Origin: an uncultured Bacteroidales bacterium
GTDB taxonomy: Bacteria; Bacteroidota; Bacteroidia; Bacteroidales; Bacteroidaceae
Direction: 5' to 3'
Length of the DNA: 64,000 bases
Assembly (NCBI GenBank): GCA_902774335.1
Contig: CACYHW010000012.1
Coordinates: 18,094 to 82,093, forward strand
Shown: piece by piece, positions 9,492-19,197 of the stretch
Layout of the letters: each line of letters starts with the position of its first letter
Position numbering within the stretch: the first letter of the stretch is position 1
Translations under genes and position numbers: made by a program
The notes under the pieces: model-generated
The model's input: the letters and a program-made list of their open reading frames with translations, nothing else
Database searches by the model: none
Told to the model about the DNA's origin: nothing

Positions 9492-11012
9492 TTACTCCCA
9501 CTCGATTGTGGCTGGCGGTTTTGAGGAGATGTCGTAGCATACGCGGTTCACTCCCTTGACCTTGTTGATTATCTCGTTGCTTATCACATGCATGAACTTG
9601 TAAGGCAGTTCGGCCCAGTCGGCGGTCATGGCGTCAACGCTTGTCACGGCACGCAGAGCTACTGCGTTGTCGAATGTGCGCTCATCGCCCATCACACCTA
9701 CCGTGCGGTCGGCCAGCAGGATTGCTCCGGCCTGCCAGATCTTGTCGTAAAGACCCCACTCGCGCAGACCGTTGATGAATATTGCATCGGCCTCCTGCAG
9801 AACGGCCACCTTCTCAGGGGTGATCTCACCGATAATACGCACTGCCAGACCGGGTCCCGGGAAGGGATGACGGCCAATCAGATGCTCGGGGATACCCAGG
9901 CGACGACCGATGGCGCGAACCTCGTCCTTGAAGAGCCACTTGAGCGGCTCGCACAGCTTGAGTCCCATCTTCTCGGGCAGACCGCCTACGTTGTGGTGGC
10001 TCTTGATGGTCTTACCGGTGATGTTCAGGCTCTCAATGCGGTCGGGATAGATGGTTCCCTGAGCCAGCCATTTGGCATCGGTTATCTTGCCGGCCTCGGC
10101 ATCGAACACCTCGATAAAGTCGCGGCCTATTATCTTGCGTTTCTTTTCCGGATCGGTCACACCCTCCAGGTCCTTGAAGAACATGTCCGATGCATCCACG
10201 CCCTTGACGTTCAGTCCCAGGCATACGTAGTCGTTGAGCACATCGGTGAACTCGTTCTTGCGCAGCAGTCCGTGGTTGACGAATATGCAGGTCAGGTTCT
10301 TGCCGATAGCCTTGTTGAGCAGTACGGCTGCAACCGACGAGTCAACACCACCGCTCAGTCCCAGTACAACCTTGTCGTTTCCAAGCTCGGCCTTGAGCTC
10401 GCCAACTGTCTTCTCGATGAAGGAGTCCGATGTCCACTCCCTGCGGCTTCCGCAGATGCCTATCACAAAGTTCTCAAGCAGCAGACGTCCCTGAAGCGAA
10501 TGCTCCACCTCGGGATGGAACTGAACGCCCCATACGCGCTGGCTTGCATTCTCGAATGCGGCATACTTGACGCTGTCGGTGCTGGCGGTAACCCTGTAAC
10601 CCTGAGGAATGGCGGTGATGGAGTCGCCGTGGCTCATCCATACCTGTGAGCCCTTGTCAAAACCCTTGAACAGGGGGCAGTCATCGGCAATGAAGCCCAG
10701 GTTGGCGCGACCGTACTCACGTGTACCGGCCTGCTCTACCTTACCACCGTAGGTGTAACTCAGAAGCTGTGCTCCGTAGCAAATGCCCAGCACAGGGTAA
10801 CGGCCTATAATGCCCGAAAGGTCCGGACGGAAGGCGTCATCGGCATAGACGCTCAGGGGAGATCCGCTCAGGATCACACCGATTACGTCAGGATCATCCT
10901 TAGGAAACTTGTTGTAAGGCAGAATCTCGCAGAATGTGTCCATTTCTCTCACTCTACGACCTATAAGCTGCGTAGTCTGTGAGCCGAAATCCAGTATTAT
11001 TATTTTTTGCAT
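9492..11012 (-). CDS. guaA: GMP synthase (glutamine-hydrolysing)
   Basis: A 506-residue enzyme making GMP from XMP, ATP and glutamine, the last step of guanine nucleotide synthesis. The N-terminal class I glutamine amidotransferase carries the triad C78 (LGICYGAQ), H166 and E168 (FHPEVE). The ATP-pyrophosphatase domain has the P-loop SGGVDSS (220-226), followed by the dimerisation domain ending in [14 protein letters not shown]. The start is the ATG at 11012 ([12 protein letters not shown]), the normal N-terminus. An upstream in-frame ATG at 11045 would add 11 unconserved residues and would lie upstream of the proposed promoter. It is divergent from the LytTR gene and followed directly by ridA. 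Confidence 0.97.
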   Translation of the reverse strand: MQKIIILDFGSQTTQLIGRRVREMDTFCEILPYNKFPKDDPDVIGVILSGSPLSVYADDAFRPDLSGIIGRYPVLGICYGAQLLSYTYGGKVEQAGTREYGRANLGFIADDCPLFKGFDKGSQVWMSHGDSITAIPQGYRVTASTDSVKYAAFENASQRVWGVQFHPEVEHSLQGRLLLENFVIGICGSRREWTSDSFIEKTVGELKAELGNDKVVLGLSGGVDSSVAAVLLNKAIGKNLTCIFVNHGLLRKNEFTDVLNDYVCLGLNVKGVDASDMFFKDLEGVTDPEKKRKIIGRDFIEVFDAEAGKITDAKWLAQGTIYPDRIESLNITGKTIKSHHNVGGLPEKMGLKLCEPLKWLFKDEVRAIGRRLGIPEHLIGRHPFPGPGLAVRIIGEITPEKVAVLQEADAIFINGLREWGLYDKIWQAGAILLADRTVGVMGDERTFDNAVALRAVTSVDAMTADWAELPYKFMHVISNEIINKVKGVNRVCYDISSKPPATIEWE

Positions 11013-11032
11013 ATAAGGTATTATTTCGGCTG

Positions 11033-11040
11033 CAAAATTA
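11033..11040 (-). promoter_or_regulatory. -7 element TAATTTTG for guaA
   Basis: Minus-strand TAATTTTG matches TAnnTTTG and leaves about 20 bp to the guaA ATG at 11012, which supports that start over the upstream ATG at 11045. Confidence 0.55.
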
Positions 11041-11084
11041 CGCAAAAATGGGGAAACTCCCCCTCCCCTTTTTCTACTTTTTGT

Positions 11085-11092
11085 TAACTTTG
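11085..11092 (+). promoter_or_regulatory. -7 element TAACTTTG for LytTR gene, leaderless layout
   Basis: TAACTTTG ends only six bases before the ATG at 11099. With the usual Bacteroidetes spacing, transcription would begin at or next to the start codon. Confidence 0.55.
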
Positions 11093-11098
11093 CGGCCT

Positions 11099-11965
11099 AT
11101 GACCAAGAACAGCGACTATACGGTTCCCAAACAGATTCTGCAGAGGCGGTTCCTGCTCCGTTCGGTGATATTTGTGTCACTGTTCTCCATGCTGTTCATG
11201 TCACTTTACCAGCCGTCGTTCGGATTCTCAACCACATGGTTCGGATTCCACTCCTGGAAGCAGACAGGCGTCACGCTGTTATTCTACGTGGTAGCCATCT
11301 CCACCCTGATCCTGAGCAAGCTCCTGCTCTCCAACTACAGCAACGGCCATAACGTATCGGCCCGACGCCTGCTTGTATGGCACATTGTGGAGTTCTTTGC
11401 AATAGCCGGCGAGTACTATGCCTTCTCGGCCTACTTCAAGTTGGGATCGGTAATTGTAACCCAGCTGCTCATAAGGATTCCCATGTGTGTGGCTCTGATA
11501 CTGGCCATTCCCTACACCATCATCTGGTTCTACGCCCAGTACACTGCCAAGAAGGAGGAACTGGAGCTCTTCAAGGTTACCCACAAACGCACCACCATGG
11601 AGTCGGACCACAGGCTCATACAGTTCCGCGACAGCCAGGGCAAGCACAAGATGTCCCTGAGCGAGGACTCCATATTCTACATTGAATCACAGGATAATTA
11701 CGTACAGATATTCTACGATCTGGAGGGCAAGCTGTCCAGCTATCTGCTGCGCTGCAGCACCCAGAAGATCGAGGAGGACCTGGAGGGTACGCAGATTGTG
11801 CGCTGCCGCCGCTCGTTCCTGGTAAACACCGCCAAGGTGATACGCTACGGCAAGGAGAGAGGACATCTGACCATCACCCTTGACCATCCGTCGGGCAAGA
11901 CCATAACGGTCACCCCGGCCTACTACCGCACCATACTCACCAGGCTCGACAGCCGTTCCGTCTGA
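11099..11965 (+). CDS. Membrane-bound LytTR family transcriptional regulator
   Basis: A 288-residue protein starting MTKNSDYTV. Four hydrophobic segments occupy about residues 20-155, followed by a short linker and a C-terminal LytTR DNA-binding domain (about 190-285). LytTR signatures are SIFYIESQDNYVQIFY, SSYLLRCSTQKIEEDL and the conserved basic core VRCRRSFLVNTAKV. There is no receiver or kinase domain, so this is a one-component sensor in which the membrane part probably perceives the signal. The ATG at 11099 was chosen because it directly follows a TAACTTTG promoter element; the frame stays open upstream to 10979, which would overlap guaA. Target genes are unknown; divergent guaA is an obvious candidate. 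Confidence 0.85.
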   Translation: MTKNSDYTVPKQILQRRFLLRSVIFVSLFSMLFMSLYQPSFGFSTTWFGFHSWKQTGVTLLFYVVAISTLILSKLLLSNYSNGHNVSARRLLVWHIVEFFAIAGEYYAFSAYFKLGSVIVTQLLIRIPMCVALILAIPYTIIWFYAQYTAKKEELELFKVTHKRTTMESDHRLIQFRDSQGKHKMSLSEDSIFYIESQDNYVQIFYDLEGKLSSYLLRCSTQKIEEDLEGTQIVRCRRSFLVNTAKVIRYGKERGHLTITLDHPSGKTITVTPAYYRTILTRLDSRSV

Positions 11966-11989
11966 GTCTGTGATAATCCGGAATTTTCC

Positions 11990-13270
11990 TTACTTACGGG
12001 ATTCCTTGAAAAGCAGTCCGAAAAGGACGGCCACAACTGCCATGTAGGCGGCGAACACGAACCATGCCGGACTCCAGTCTGGTGCTGCTGCCTTGAACAC
12101 GTAATGATCCATTACGGCTCCGGCACCAATCATACCCACTGTTGCACCCACTCCGTTGGACATCATCATAAAGAGGCCCTGGGCGCTGGCACGGATGCTC
12201 TTGTCCACGTTCTGCTCCACATAGAGCGAGCCTGCAATGTTGTAGAAGTCAAAGGCTATGCCGTACAGTATGCAGCTCAGGATGAACAGCAGCACGCCGG
12301 GCATATCGGGCGAACCCAGTCCGAATAGTCCGAACCTGAGCACCCACGCCACCATTGACATGAGCATAACCTTCTTGATACCATACCGTTTCATGCAGAA
12401 GGGCACCAGCAGGAAGCAGAGTGTCTCGGACAGCTGCGACAGAGAAAGCAGCGCGTTGGAGTTCTTAACCGCGAAGGTATCGGCCAGAAGGGGGTCCGAT
12501 GCAAACGAACCCAGGAACGTATTGGCATATCCGTTGGTTATCTGAAGGGCCGTACCCATGAGTATGCAGAACATAAAGAAGATTGCCATATGCCTTACCT
12601 TGAACAGGCTGAAGGCGCTCAGTCCGAATGCGTCGCGCATGCTCCTTTCGGCCCTCTTTCCGCCGGTGGGACACTGCGGCAGCGTAAGCGCGTAAAGGCA
12701 CAGTACGATTGATAAAATTCCTGACATTATAAGCTGAACGCAGGAATCCTGTATCTGGACTCCCCCAACCCTGACAAAGTTGACAGTGAGCATGCTGCAT
12801 ATAAAGCCCACCGTACCGAACAGGCGTATGGGAGGATAGTCCTTGACAGGGTCGCCGCCCGCCTGCGAAATCACGCTGTACGACACAGAGTTTGTGAGCG
12901 CGACGGTAGGCATAAAGAATACTATGCTCAGCGCATAAAGCGAATACAGGGGGCCGAACTCCACCTGTCCGCTCCTAAGGCAATAGACTCCGGCGCTCAG
13001 CATGAACGCTCCGGCCAGCAGATGACAGAGCGAGAGAGTTTTCTGCCCCTGGATATAGCGGTCGGCCACCACACCCACCAGTGCAGGCATAAAGAGCGAC
13101 ACTATTCCGTTGGCCGCAAAGAACCACTTTATCTGGCTTCCCAGACCGGCTTGTGCAAGGTACCTTCCAATTGAAATAAGATACGCTCCCCATACAGAAT
13201 ATTGCAGGAAAACAAGCACTATAAGCCTGAGTTTCAACCCTGTTTTCAGAACGGCCGGATTCTTTTCCAT
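11990..13270 (-). CDS. Nucleoside:H+ symporter family MFS transporter
   Basis: A 426-residue inner-membrane protein with about 12 hydrophobic helices. The start LRLIVLVFLQYSVWGAYLISIGRYL and the mid-protein YPPIRLFGTVGFI segment match the nucleoside proton symporter branch of the major facilitator superfamily (NupG/XapB-like). It probably imports nucleosides using the proton gradient. Substrate selectivity cannot be read from sequence. The gene converges with the LytTR gene, with 24 bp between them and no terminator hairpin. A TAnnTTCG-type box (TAACTTCG on the minus strand, 13319-13326) could be its promoter. Confidence 0.85.
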   Translation of the reverse strand: MEKNPAVLKTGLKLRLIVLVFLQYSVWGAYLISIGRYLAQAGLGSQIKWFFAANGIVSLFMPALVGVVADRYIQGQKTLSLCHLLAGAFMLSAGVYCLRSGQVEFGPLYSLYALSIVFFMPTVALTNSVSYSVISQAGGDPVKDYPPIRLFGTVGFICSMLTVNFVRVGGVQIQDSCVQLIMSGILSIVLCLYALTLPQCPTGGKRAERSMRDAFGLSAFSLFKVRHMAIFFMFCILMGTALQITNGYANTFLGSFASDPLLADTFAVKNSNALLSLSQLSETLCFLLVPFCMKRYGIKKVMLMSMVAWVLRFGLFGLGSPDMPGVLLFILSCILYGIAFDFYNIAGSLYVEQNVDKSIRASAQGLFMMMSNGVGATVGMIGAGAVMDHYVFKAAAPDWSPAWFVFAAYMAVVAVLFGLLFKESRK

Positions 13271-13410
13271 TTGGTCAATTTTTCGTTAAGTATCCAATTA
13301 TCAGTTTCAAACGGAATACGAAGTTAGCAATTAGGATTGAAACATTTAAAAAAAACGTGCAAAACAGGTTTAAAAGGCGATTTTTAAGCCTTGAGTTGCA
13401 AAAAAAATGT

Positions 13411-13418
13411 TAACTTTG
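13411..13418 (+). promoter_or_regulatory. -7 element TAACTTTG for seven-gene run 13445-21028
   Basis: TAACTTTG with a TTG at 13391, about 20 bp upstream, as a weak -33 box. It sits 26 bp before the start of the DUF3575 gene. Confidence 0.55.
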
Positions 13419-13444
13419 CAAGTTGAACACACACGCACACGCGA

Positions 13445-14863
13445 ATGAGTTTAAGAAGGACACCTATCAGATACATCTCTGCGGTCATTACGGCATTGTT
13501 TGCTATGATGACAGGTCCTGTTTATGCCGAGAAACACACCATGTCCGACAACCTTCTGCGCGTTGGCGACTCGGTAGTAAAACGCATCATGCCCAAGCCC
13601 GAATCCGACAGCATGTACGTGGCCACCGACTACACCGAAATCCACTTTGAACTCAACAAGGCCAAACTTGACATCTCATACATGGACAACGGTCTGAACC
13701 TGCTCCATCTGGACAGGGTGCTGGACTCGCTGGGTATTGAGAACATATCGGCCATCGAAATCATATCACAGTCATCACCTGAAGGTAGCCTGGAGCGTAA
13801 CGCCTGGCTTACCGAACACCGTTCGCAGGTAATGCTGGAATACATGAACCGCGTCTTCCCCCAGCTCAGGAGCAAGATCTCCATAAGCCGTGTGACCGAG
13901 TCATGGGAGAATCTGGCGCAGTACGTGGCACAGGATCCTAACCTGGAGGAGGAGACCCGCAACAAGATCCTGGATATCATTGACTCGCCCGACCTGAGCG
14001 TCGCCACCAAGAAGGCACGCCTCAAGAACTCGCTGGGAAGCAATCCCCTGACAGGAAACGTTTACGCCTATCTGACCAAATACTACTACCCGGTAATCCG
14101 TAACTCAGGTATCTACATCCTGCATATGGTTGAGCCGGAGCCCCCGTTCTGGCAGGAGGCCGAAAAGATTGCGGTTGAGGAGACGTCCGTAACACCGGAT
14201 TCGTTCCTGAACTACGTTGCCCAGCCCATCGAGCCCAAACCCGAAAAGATCCGCAGGCGTCCGTTCATAGCAGTCAAGACCAACCTGCTTTACGACGCAT
14301 TCTTTACCAAGGATATGGGATGGGCTCCCATCTACAACATAGAGGCCGAGCTCTATCCTACCGAACTTGGCCGATGGACATGGCTGCTGGAGTATGAGTT
14401 CCCGTGGCACTCAATCGACAGCAAGCACCAGTATCTGCAGTGTCTTAACCTGCAGTTCGAGGGACGCCGCTACTTCAAACGCGCCTCATACCACTCGGGC
14501 CACTACCTGTCGGCCTACGTGGGCGCCAACTACTACGATATCTGCTTTGACCGCAAAGCCGGCCACGGATATCAGGGCGAAGGATTCGGAGGCGGACTTG
14601 GATACGGATATGTGATGCCGCTCGGCAAGAAGCCCGACACCAAATGGAAACTTGAGCTCTTTGTCAAGGGCGGATTCTACATGTCATTCTACGACCCGTA
14701 CGATGCAGGCTCGCCGTATACCGGCAAGTACTACTACGACTGGTACGATTCACCCGGACTATTTATCAAGCGTAACATGGTATTCCGCTGGCTCGGTCCT
14801 ACCGGTCTGGGTGTAACCCTAAGCTATGACCTGATCAGCAAGAAGGTCAAAAAAGAACAGTAA
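13445..14863 (+). CDS. DUF3575 domain protein (paralogue of fimbrial-operon protein)
   Basis: A 472-residue exported protein with a signal peptide in the first 30 residues. The middle region has an OmpA-like pattern: EIHFELNKAKLDISYMDN, later IEIISQSSPEGSLERNAWLTEHRSQVMLEYM, comparable to the SPEG...LSRERT segment of the protein at 4738-6138. The C-terminal part from RPFIAVKTNLLYDAFF is the DUF3575 domain, probably outer-membrane embedded. Unlike its paralogue it is not next to fimbrillins; it leads a plus-strand run with two beta-barrel proteins and metal-handling genes. I infer an outer-membrane or cell-envelope role, but the function is unknown. Confidence 0.7.
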   Translation: MSLRRTPIRYISAVITALFAMMTGPVYAEKHTMSDNLLRVGDSVVKRIMPKPESDSMYVATDYTEIHFELNKAKLDISYMDNGLNLLHLDRVLDSLGIENISAIEIISQSSPEGSLERNAWLTEHRSQVMLEYMNRVFPQLRSKISISRVTESWENLAQYVAQDPNLEEETRNKILDIIDSPDLSVATKKARLKNSLGSNPLTGNVYAYLTKYYYPVIRNSGIYILHMVEPEPPFWQEAEKIAVEETSVTPDSFLNYVAQPIEPKPEKIRRRPFIAVKTNLLYDAFFTKDMGWAPIYNIEAELYPTELGRWTWLLEYEFPWHSIDSKHQYLQCLNLQFEGRRYFKRASYHSGHYLSAYVGANYYDICFDRKAGHGYQGEGFGGGLGYGYVMPLGKKPDTKWKLELFVKGGFYMSFYDPYDAGSPYTGKYYYDWYDSPGLFIKRNMVFRWLGPTGLGVTLSYDLISKKVKKEQ

Positions 14864-14878
14864 ACCCTTTTCACAGTT

Positions 14879-16174
14879 ATGAGAAAGACAGCCACATTGC
14901 TTGCAGCTTTGATAATGTGCTGGCCGATGAAAGCACAGAGTCAGGAGATCATAAAGACCGGATGGGACATAGGTATCCTGCCGGTAGTAGGATTCGATTC
15001 CGACCTGGGATTCCAATACGGAATCTGCAGTGACATCTTCCACTACGGAAGCGTCAAGCAGTATCCCGACTACGACTACAAGATCAACGTGGAGGCATCC
15101 ACCTACACCAAGGGTTCCAGCGTCCTGCGCTCATACGGCGACTTCAAGAACCTGATTCCCGACGGCACGCTGTTCTATGATCTGACCTACTTCAACGCGC
15201 CCAAGTTCGGATTCTACGGATACAACGGATATGCCAGCAAGTACGATCCCGACTTTATTGGCTGGACCGATCCCGCCGCTGTCAGGGCCGATGCCAAGTC
15301 AGGCTTCAACCTGATGTCACGCAAGCAGCTGCGCGCCGTAGTGAGCGCCCGCAAGACCATATCGGGCAACCTGAGTGCCGCAGCCGGTTTGGCATTTTAC
15401 CATATCACCACCGACCGTGTATCGCTCAAGGAGTATGACAACCAGCTTACCCTTTACGAGATGTACCTGCCGCTTATGTCGGACCTGATACACGAGAACG
15501 AGATGGACGGAGGTAACGTAACCCAGATACGCGCCGGTCTTGTGTACGACACACGTGACCGTGAGAGCGATCCCATACGCGGTGAGAACGTTGAGGTTTC
15601 GTTGGTATACAGCCCCGACCTGATTGACGGCGACGGATACAGCAACCTTGGATTCCACCTGAGCATGAGCCAGTATCTGCCGGTATTCACCGAGAGGCTC
15701 ACATTCGCATACCGCGCACTTGTTCAGGCTAACCTGTGGGGCGACATACCTTTCTACTTTGTGAACAACATCAACAGCATGTTCTTCCGCAAGATGTACA
15801 CCGAGGGTCTGGGCGGAAACGCATCGGTACGCGGTCTGAACCGTAACGGTGTGCTGGGCGAAGGATTCCTGATGCTCAACATGGAGCTGCGCTGGCGTAT
15901 TGTGGACTTCAAGCTCATCAACCAGAACTGGCAGGTTGCCACCAACCCATTCTTTGATGCCGGTAAGATACTGCAGCCCTACCGTCTGGAGGAGCAGAAA
16001 CAGTTCCCCGGACTCTATGACGGCGACGAGTACCGTGCACACTACACTGCCGGACTGGGACTCAAGCTTATCATGAACCATAACATGGTCATCTCCTTTG
16101 AAGGTGGCAAGCCGTTCGACAAGAACGACGGCACCGGACTCTGGACTAACATAGGATTCAACTATCTGTTCTGA
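14879..16174 (+). CDS. Omp85/BamA-TamA-like outer-membrane beta-barrel protein
   Basis: A 431-residue protein with a signal peptide (first 22 residues, ending KAQSQ) and no visible POTRA domains. The body is made of alternating hydrophobic/polar strands and contains the barrel signature GLGGNASVRGLNRNGVLGEGF followed by LNMELRWRIV, resembling the VRGF region of the surface antigen (D15)/Omp85 barrel. The protein ends with Phe (GFNYLF), as expected for an outer-membrane barrel. It follows the DUF3575 gene by 15 bp and is followed by a paralogue after 3 bp. The lack of POTRA domains argues against a BamA role; a transporter or patatin-like-barrel relative is more likely. Confidence 0.75.
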   Translation: MRKTATLLAALIMCWPMKAQSQEIIKTGWDIGILPVVGFDSDLGFQYGICSDIFHYGSVKQYPDYDYKINVEASTYTKGSSVLRSYGDFKNLIPDGTLFYDLTYFNAPKFGFYGYNGYASKYDPDFIGWTDPAAVRADAKSGFNLMSRKQLRAVVSARKTISGNLSAAAGLAFYHITTDRVSLKEYDNQLTLYEMYLPLMSDLIHENEMDGGNVTQIRAGLVYDTRDRESDPIRGENVEVSLVYSPDLIDGDGYSNLGFHLSMSQYLPVFTERLTFAYRALVQANLWGDIPFYFVNNINSMFFRKMYTEGLGGNASVRGLNRNGVLGEGFLMLNMELRWRIVDFKLINQNWQVATNPFFDAGKILQPYRLEEQKQFPGLYDGDEYRAHYTAGLGLKLIMNHNMVISFEGGKPFDKNDGTGLWTNIGFNYLF

Positions 16175-16177
16175 ACC

Positions 16178-17479
16178 ATGCACCACCGTCTGACAATACT
16201 GTCCGTGATGCTGGCGTTCTGCGCCACTCTTATGGCAGGTACAGACGGTCCCCAATCCACAGCCAAGGACGGCTGGTCGGTCAATCCCGTCCCCGCTATG
16301 GCCTACGACTCCGACTTCGGACTCATGGCAGGAGGTTTCGTGGACCTGAGTTACTACGGAGGTCTCTACCCCAACTACAAGCACCGTATCTGCCTGGAGG
16401 CTCTCACCTACTCCAAGCATGCCAGCTTCTACATGTTTCAGTATGACTCCAAGTATCTGATTCCGGGCATTCGCACATCGGCCAAGTTATATTATGACGA
16501 TAACCCGCTCTACTGGTTCTACGGATTCAACGGAGCCGTGCACGACTATGACCGCAGCCTCAACTGCAATCAGGATAACGGCATAGCCTACTACAGCTAC
16601 GACCGCAAGTTCATCAACGCCCGTTTGGAGTTTGAGGCCCCCCTGTTTGCACATCTGGACTGGACCGCCAGGTTCTCGTACTGGCACTACTGGATAAACG
16701 AGCTCAACTGGGAGGGATACGACCAGAGCAACACCCTGTTCCGCAGGTACAGACGCCTGGGACTTATCCAGGATCCTGAGAGCAACGGAGGCAGCATAAT
16801 GGAGTTCCTGGCAGGACTCAAGTTCGATACGCGTAACATTGAATCCATGCCATCCCATGGCATATTTGCCGATGTAGTGCTGTCCATGGCCCCCGATATC
16901 CTGAGCACCGGATATGATTACGTTAAGCTGGCAGCCCGGTTCCGCCAATACCTGAGTCTGGGCTCCGACAGGCTGGTGCTGGCCTACAGTCTGGCATACC
17001 AGGGCACCATGGCAGGTAACCAGCCCTTTTACACACAGTCGTACATTATCAACTTCAAACCCTCCGACGGACTGGGAGGAGCCACCACGCTCAGGGGCAT
17101 ACTCTACAACCGCGACATGGGTAACGACTATTTCTGGACCAACATCGAACTGCGCACCAGACTCCTGGAGACCAACTTCCTGAACCGCCGCGTGTTCGGT
17201 GTCCTGACCCCCTTCCTGGATGCGGGCGCCATACTGCAGCCCTTCCGCTTTGACAGTCAGGTCCAGGCCCTTTATGCCGATGACAATGTGTCAGACCAGA
17301 CAATAGAGCAGTACCGTTCAGGAATGCTTGACAAGGCCCGTGAGCTGCATATGAGCTACGGACTGAGTGCCCAGCTGGTTATAGACTACAATTTTGTCCC
17401 GTCCATAACCTTTGGCATACCTTTTGACAAAAGAGACGGTGACTACGGTCTCTACATGACACTTGATTATATTTTTTAA
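16178..17479 (+). CDS. Omp85-like outer-membrane beta-barrel protein, paralogue
   Basis: A 433-residue protein with a signal peptide in the first 20 residues and the same layout as the preceding gene: VNPVPAMAYDSDFGLMAGGF near the N-terminus against LPVVGFDSDLGFQYG in the neighbour, then GLGGATTLRGILYN and a terminal DYIF. It is therefore a tandem duplicate that has diverged strongly. It starts 3 bp after its paralogue and 5 bp before the COG0523 gene. The pair may form distinct outer-membrane channels; linkage to metal genes suggests, but does not show, metal or metallophore traffic. Confidence 0.7.
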   Translation: MHHRLTILSVMLAFCATLMAGTDGPQSTAKDGWSVNPVPAMAYDSDFGLMAGGFVDLSYYGGLYPNYKHRICLEALTYSKHASFYMFQYDSKYLIPGIRTSAKLYYDDNPLYWFYGFNGAVHDYDRSLNCNQDNGIAYYSYDRKFINARLEFEAPLFAHLDWTARFSYWHYWINELNWEGYDQSNTLFRRYRRLGLIQDPESNGGSIMEFLAGLKFDTRNIESMPSHGIFADVVLSMAPDILSTGYDYVKLAARFRQYLSLGSDRLVLAYSLAYQGTMAGNQPFYTQSYIINFKPSDGLGGATTLRGILYNRDMGNDYFWTNIELRTRLLETNFLNRRVFGVLTPFLDAGAILQPFRFDSQVQALYADDNVSDQTIEQYRSGMLDKARELHMSYGLSAQLVIDYNFVPSITFGIPFDKRDGDYGLYMTLDYIF

Positions 17480-17484
17480 GCCAT

Positions 17485-18756
17485 ATGACAAACAAGACAC
17501 CGGTCCTGCTGCTCACCGGATACTTAGGCAGCGGAAAGACCACTCTGGTCAACAGGATACTTAGCAACACCAAGGGCATTAAGTTCGCAGTGATTGTAAA
17601 CGATATCGGCGAAGTCAACATCGACGCCAGCCTTATCCAGCAGGGAGGCGTGGTAGGCATGAACGACGACAGCCTGGTAGCACTGCAGAACGGATGCATA
17701 TGCTGCACCCTCAAGATGGACCTTGTGGAGCAGCTGCACCAGATTATAGCAATGCACCGCTTTGACTATATCGTTATCGAGGCCAGCGGTATCTGCGAGC
17801 CCGGTCCCATTGCCCAGACCATCGAGTCCATCCCCCGCATGGAGGCCAAGTACAACAAGGACGGCATACCCGATCTGGACTGCATAGTAACCGTTGTCGA
17901 TGCCCTGCGCATACGTGACGAGTTCGGCTGCGGCGATGACCTGGTCAAGAAGAACATCGGCGAGGAGGACCTGGAGAACCTGGTAATCCAGCAGATTGAG
18001 TTCTGCAACATAATACTGCTCAACAAGGCATCCGAGGTGAGCGCCCAGGAGATGGAGCGCATCCGCAAGGTGATACGCGCCCTGCAGCCCCGCGCACGCA
18101 TACTTGAGTGCGACTACGGTGACATTGACCTGACCAACATACTCAACACACATATGTTTGACTTTGAGAGCGTGGCCACCAGCGCCACCTGGATCCAGGA
18201 GATCGAGAAGCGCGGTGAGGCTTTGGAACATCAGGACGATGACGACGACGATGATCACGACGAGCACGAGCATCATCACCACCATGACCACGATGATGAT
18301 GACGATGATCATGAGCATGAGGAGGAGCACCATCATCATCACCACCATCACCATCATCACGACCATGAAGGCGGTGAAGTTGAGGAGTACGGAATAGGTA
18401 CATACGTCTATTACGCACGACGTCCCATGGACCTGAACCGTTTTGACTGGTTCGTATCCAAAAAATGGCCCAAGGGTGTTATCCGCACCAAGGGTATGTG
18501 CTATTTTACCGATGAGTATGACATCTGCTACCTGTTTGAGCAGGCTGGCAAGCAGATGAGTCTAAAGAACGCTGGCCAGTGGTACGCCACCATGCCCAAG
18601 CAGCAGCTTGACGCCATGATAGCTCAGGATCCTGTCCTGGCTGCCGACTGGGATCCGGAGTACGGTGACCGCATGCAGAAGCTGGTGTTCATTGGTCAGA
18701 ACCTGGATAAGGCTTACATTAAGCAGGAGTTGGATAAGTGTTTAATTGAGAATTGA
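17485..18756 (+). CDS. COG0523 (CobW/ZigA-type) GTPase with long His/Asp-rich metal-binding tract
   Basis: A 423-residue G3E GTPase. The P-loop is GSGKTT (15-20), and the family metal motif CxCC is C71-I-C73-C74 in NGCICCT. A switch/Walker B-like segment YIVIEASGICEPGP follows at about 93-106. Residues of about 249-297 form an extreme Asp/His tract including eleven consecutive His, as in zinc or nickel chaperone members. The CobW C-terminal domain follows (about 305-423). Family knowledge: COG0523 proteins load metal into client enzymes using GTP. The downstream Fur-family gene suggests zinc (ZigA/YeiR-like) rather than cobalamin synthesis. Its last codons run into an AATTGAG repeat. Confidence 0.88.
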   Translation: MTNKTPVLLLTGYLGSGKTTLVNRILSNTKGIKFAVIVNDIGEVNIDASLIQQGGVVGMNDDSLVALQNGCICCTLKMDLVEQLHQIIAMHRFDYIVIEASGICEPGPIAQTIESIPRMEAKYNKDGIPDLDCIVTVVDALRIRDEFGCGDDLVKKNIGEEDLENLVIQQIEFCNIILLNKASEVSAQEMERIRKVIRALQPRARILECDYGDIDLTNILNTHMFDFESVATSATWIQEIEKRGEALEHQDDDDDDDHDEHEHHHHHDHDDDDDDHEHEEEHHHHHHHHHHHDHEGGEVEEYGIGTYVYYARRPMDLNRFDWFVSKKWPKGVIRTKGMCYFTDEYDICYLFEQAGKQMSLKNAGQWYATMPKQQLDAMIAQDPVLAADWDPEYGDRMQKLVFIGQNLDKAYIKQELDKCLIEN

Positions 18757-18769
18757 GAATTGAGAATTC
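18744..18769. repeat. AATTGAG heptamer repeat at gene junction
   Basis: Three and a half tandem copies of AATTGAG ending in AATTC span the stop codon of the COG0523 gene and the region before the Fur-family start. A related array lies at 31362-31393. Confidence 0.8.
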
Positions 18770-18780
18770 AGAGCATAATC

Positions 18781-19197
18781 GTGGACAAACCGGAAAACAT
18801 ATTGTCTGAGCACGGGATCAAGCCGACAGCTAATAGGCTGCTGGTCTTGAAGGCGTTGTCGCAGAGTCAGCGACCGCTCACCATGTCCGAACTTGAGGAT
18901 CAGATTGACACCATCGACAAATCCGGTATATTCCGAACCCTGACTCTCTTCAAGGAACACCACCTGCTCCACCAGATTGACGACGGCTGCGAGGGCGTAC
19001 GCTACGAGTTGTGCCACGCCCACGGCGATGTGGACGATGACCGCCACGTGCATTTCCACTGTGAGGTGTGTCACCGGACCTTCTGTCTGGAGGAACTGCC
19101 CATACCATCTGTCACATACCCTGACGGCTATCAGGTAGAGAGCGTAAACTACATGGCCAAGGGCATATGCCCCGACTGTGCAAAAAAACAGAAGTAA
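18781..19197 (+). CDS. Fur family transcriptional repressor, Zur candidate
   Basis: About 138 residues from the GTG at 18781 (DKPENILSEHGIKPTANRLLVL); a TTG at 18760 is an alternative start inside the heptamer repeat. The N-terminal winged helix carries ILSEHGIKPTANR and DKSGIFRTLTLFKEHHL. The metal-binding C-terminal half has HVHFHCEVCHRTFC and a terminal CPDC, i.e. the two CxxC pairs of the structural zinc site plus His-rich sensing residues. Fur-family proteins repress metal uptake genes when the cognate metal is present. A COG0523 chaperone immediately upstream makes zinc the best guess, but no operator sequence was identified. Its stop overlaps the next start (TAATG). Confidence 0.82.
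   Translation: MDKPENILSEHGIKPTANRLLVLKALSQSQRPLTMSELEDQIDTIDKSGIFRTLTLFKEHHLLHQIDDGCEGVRYELCHAHGDVDDDRHVHFHCEVCHRTFCLEELPIPSVTYPDGYQVESVNYMAKGICPDCAKKQK

Noticed and set aside
18143-18418. Antisense reading frames across the His-rich tract
   Set aside because: Long frames on the opposite strand arise from the GAC/CAT repeats of the COG0523 gene and have low-complexity Met/Val or Arg/His composition.
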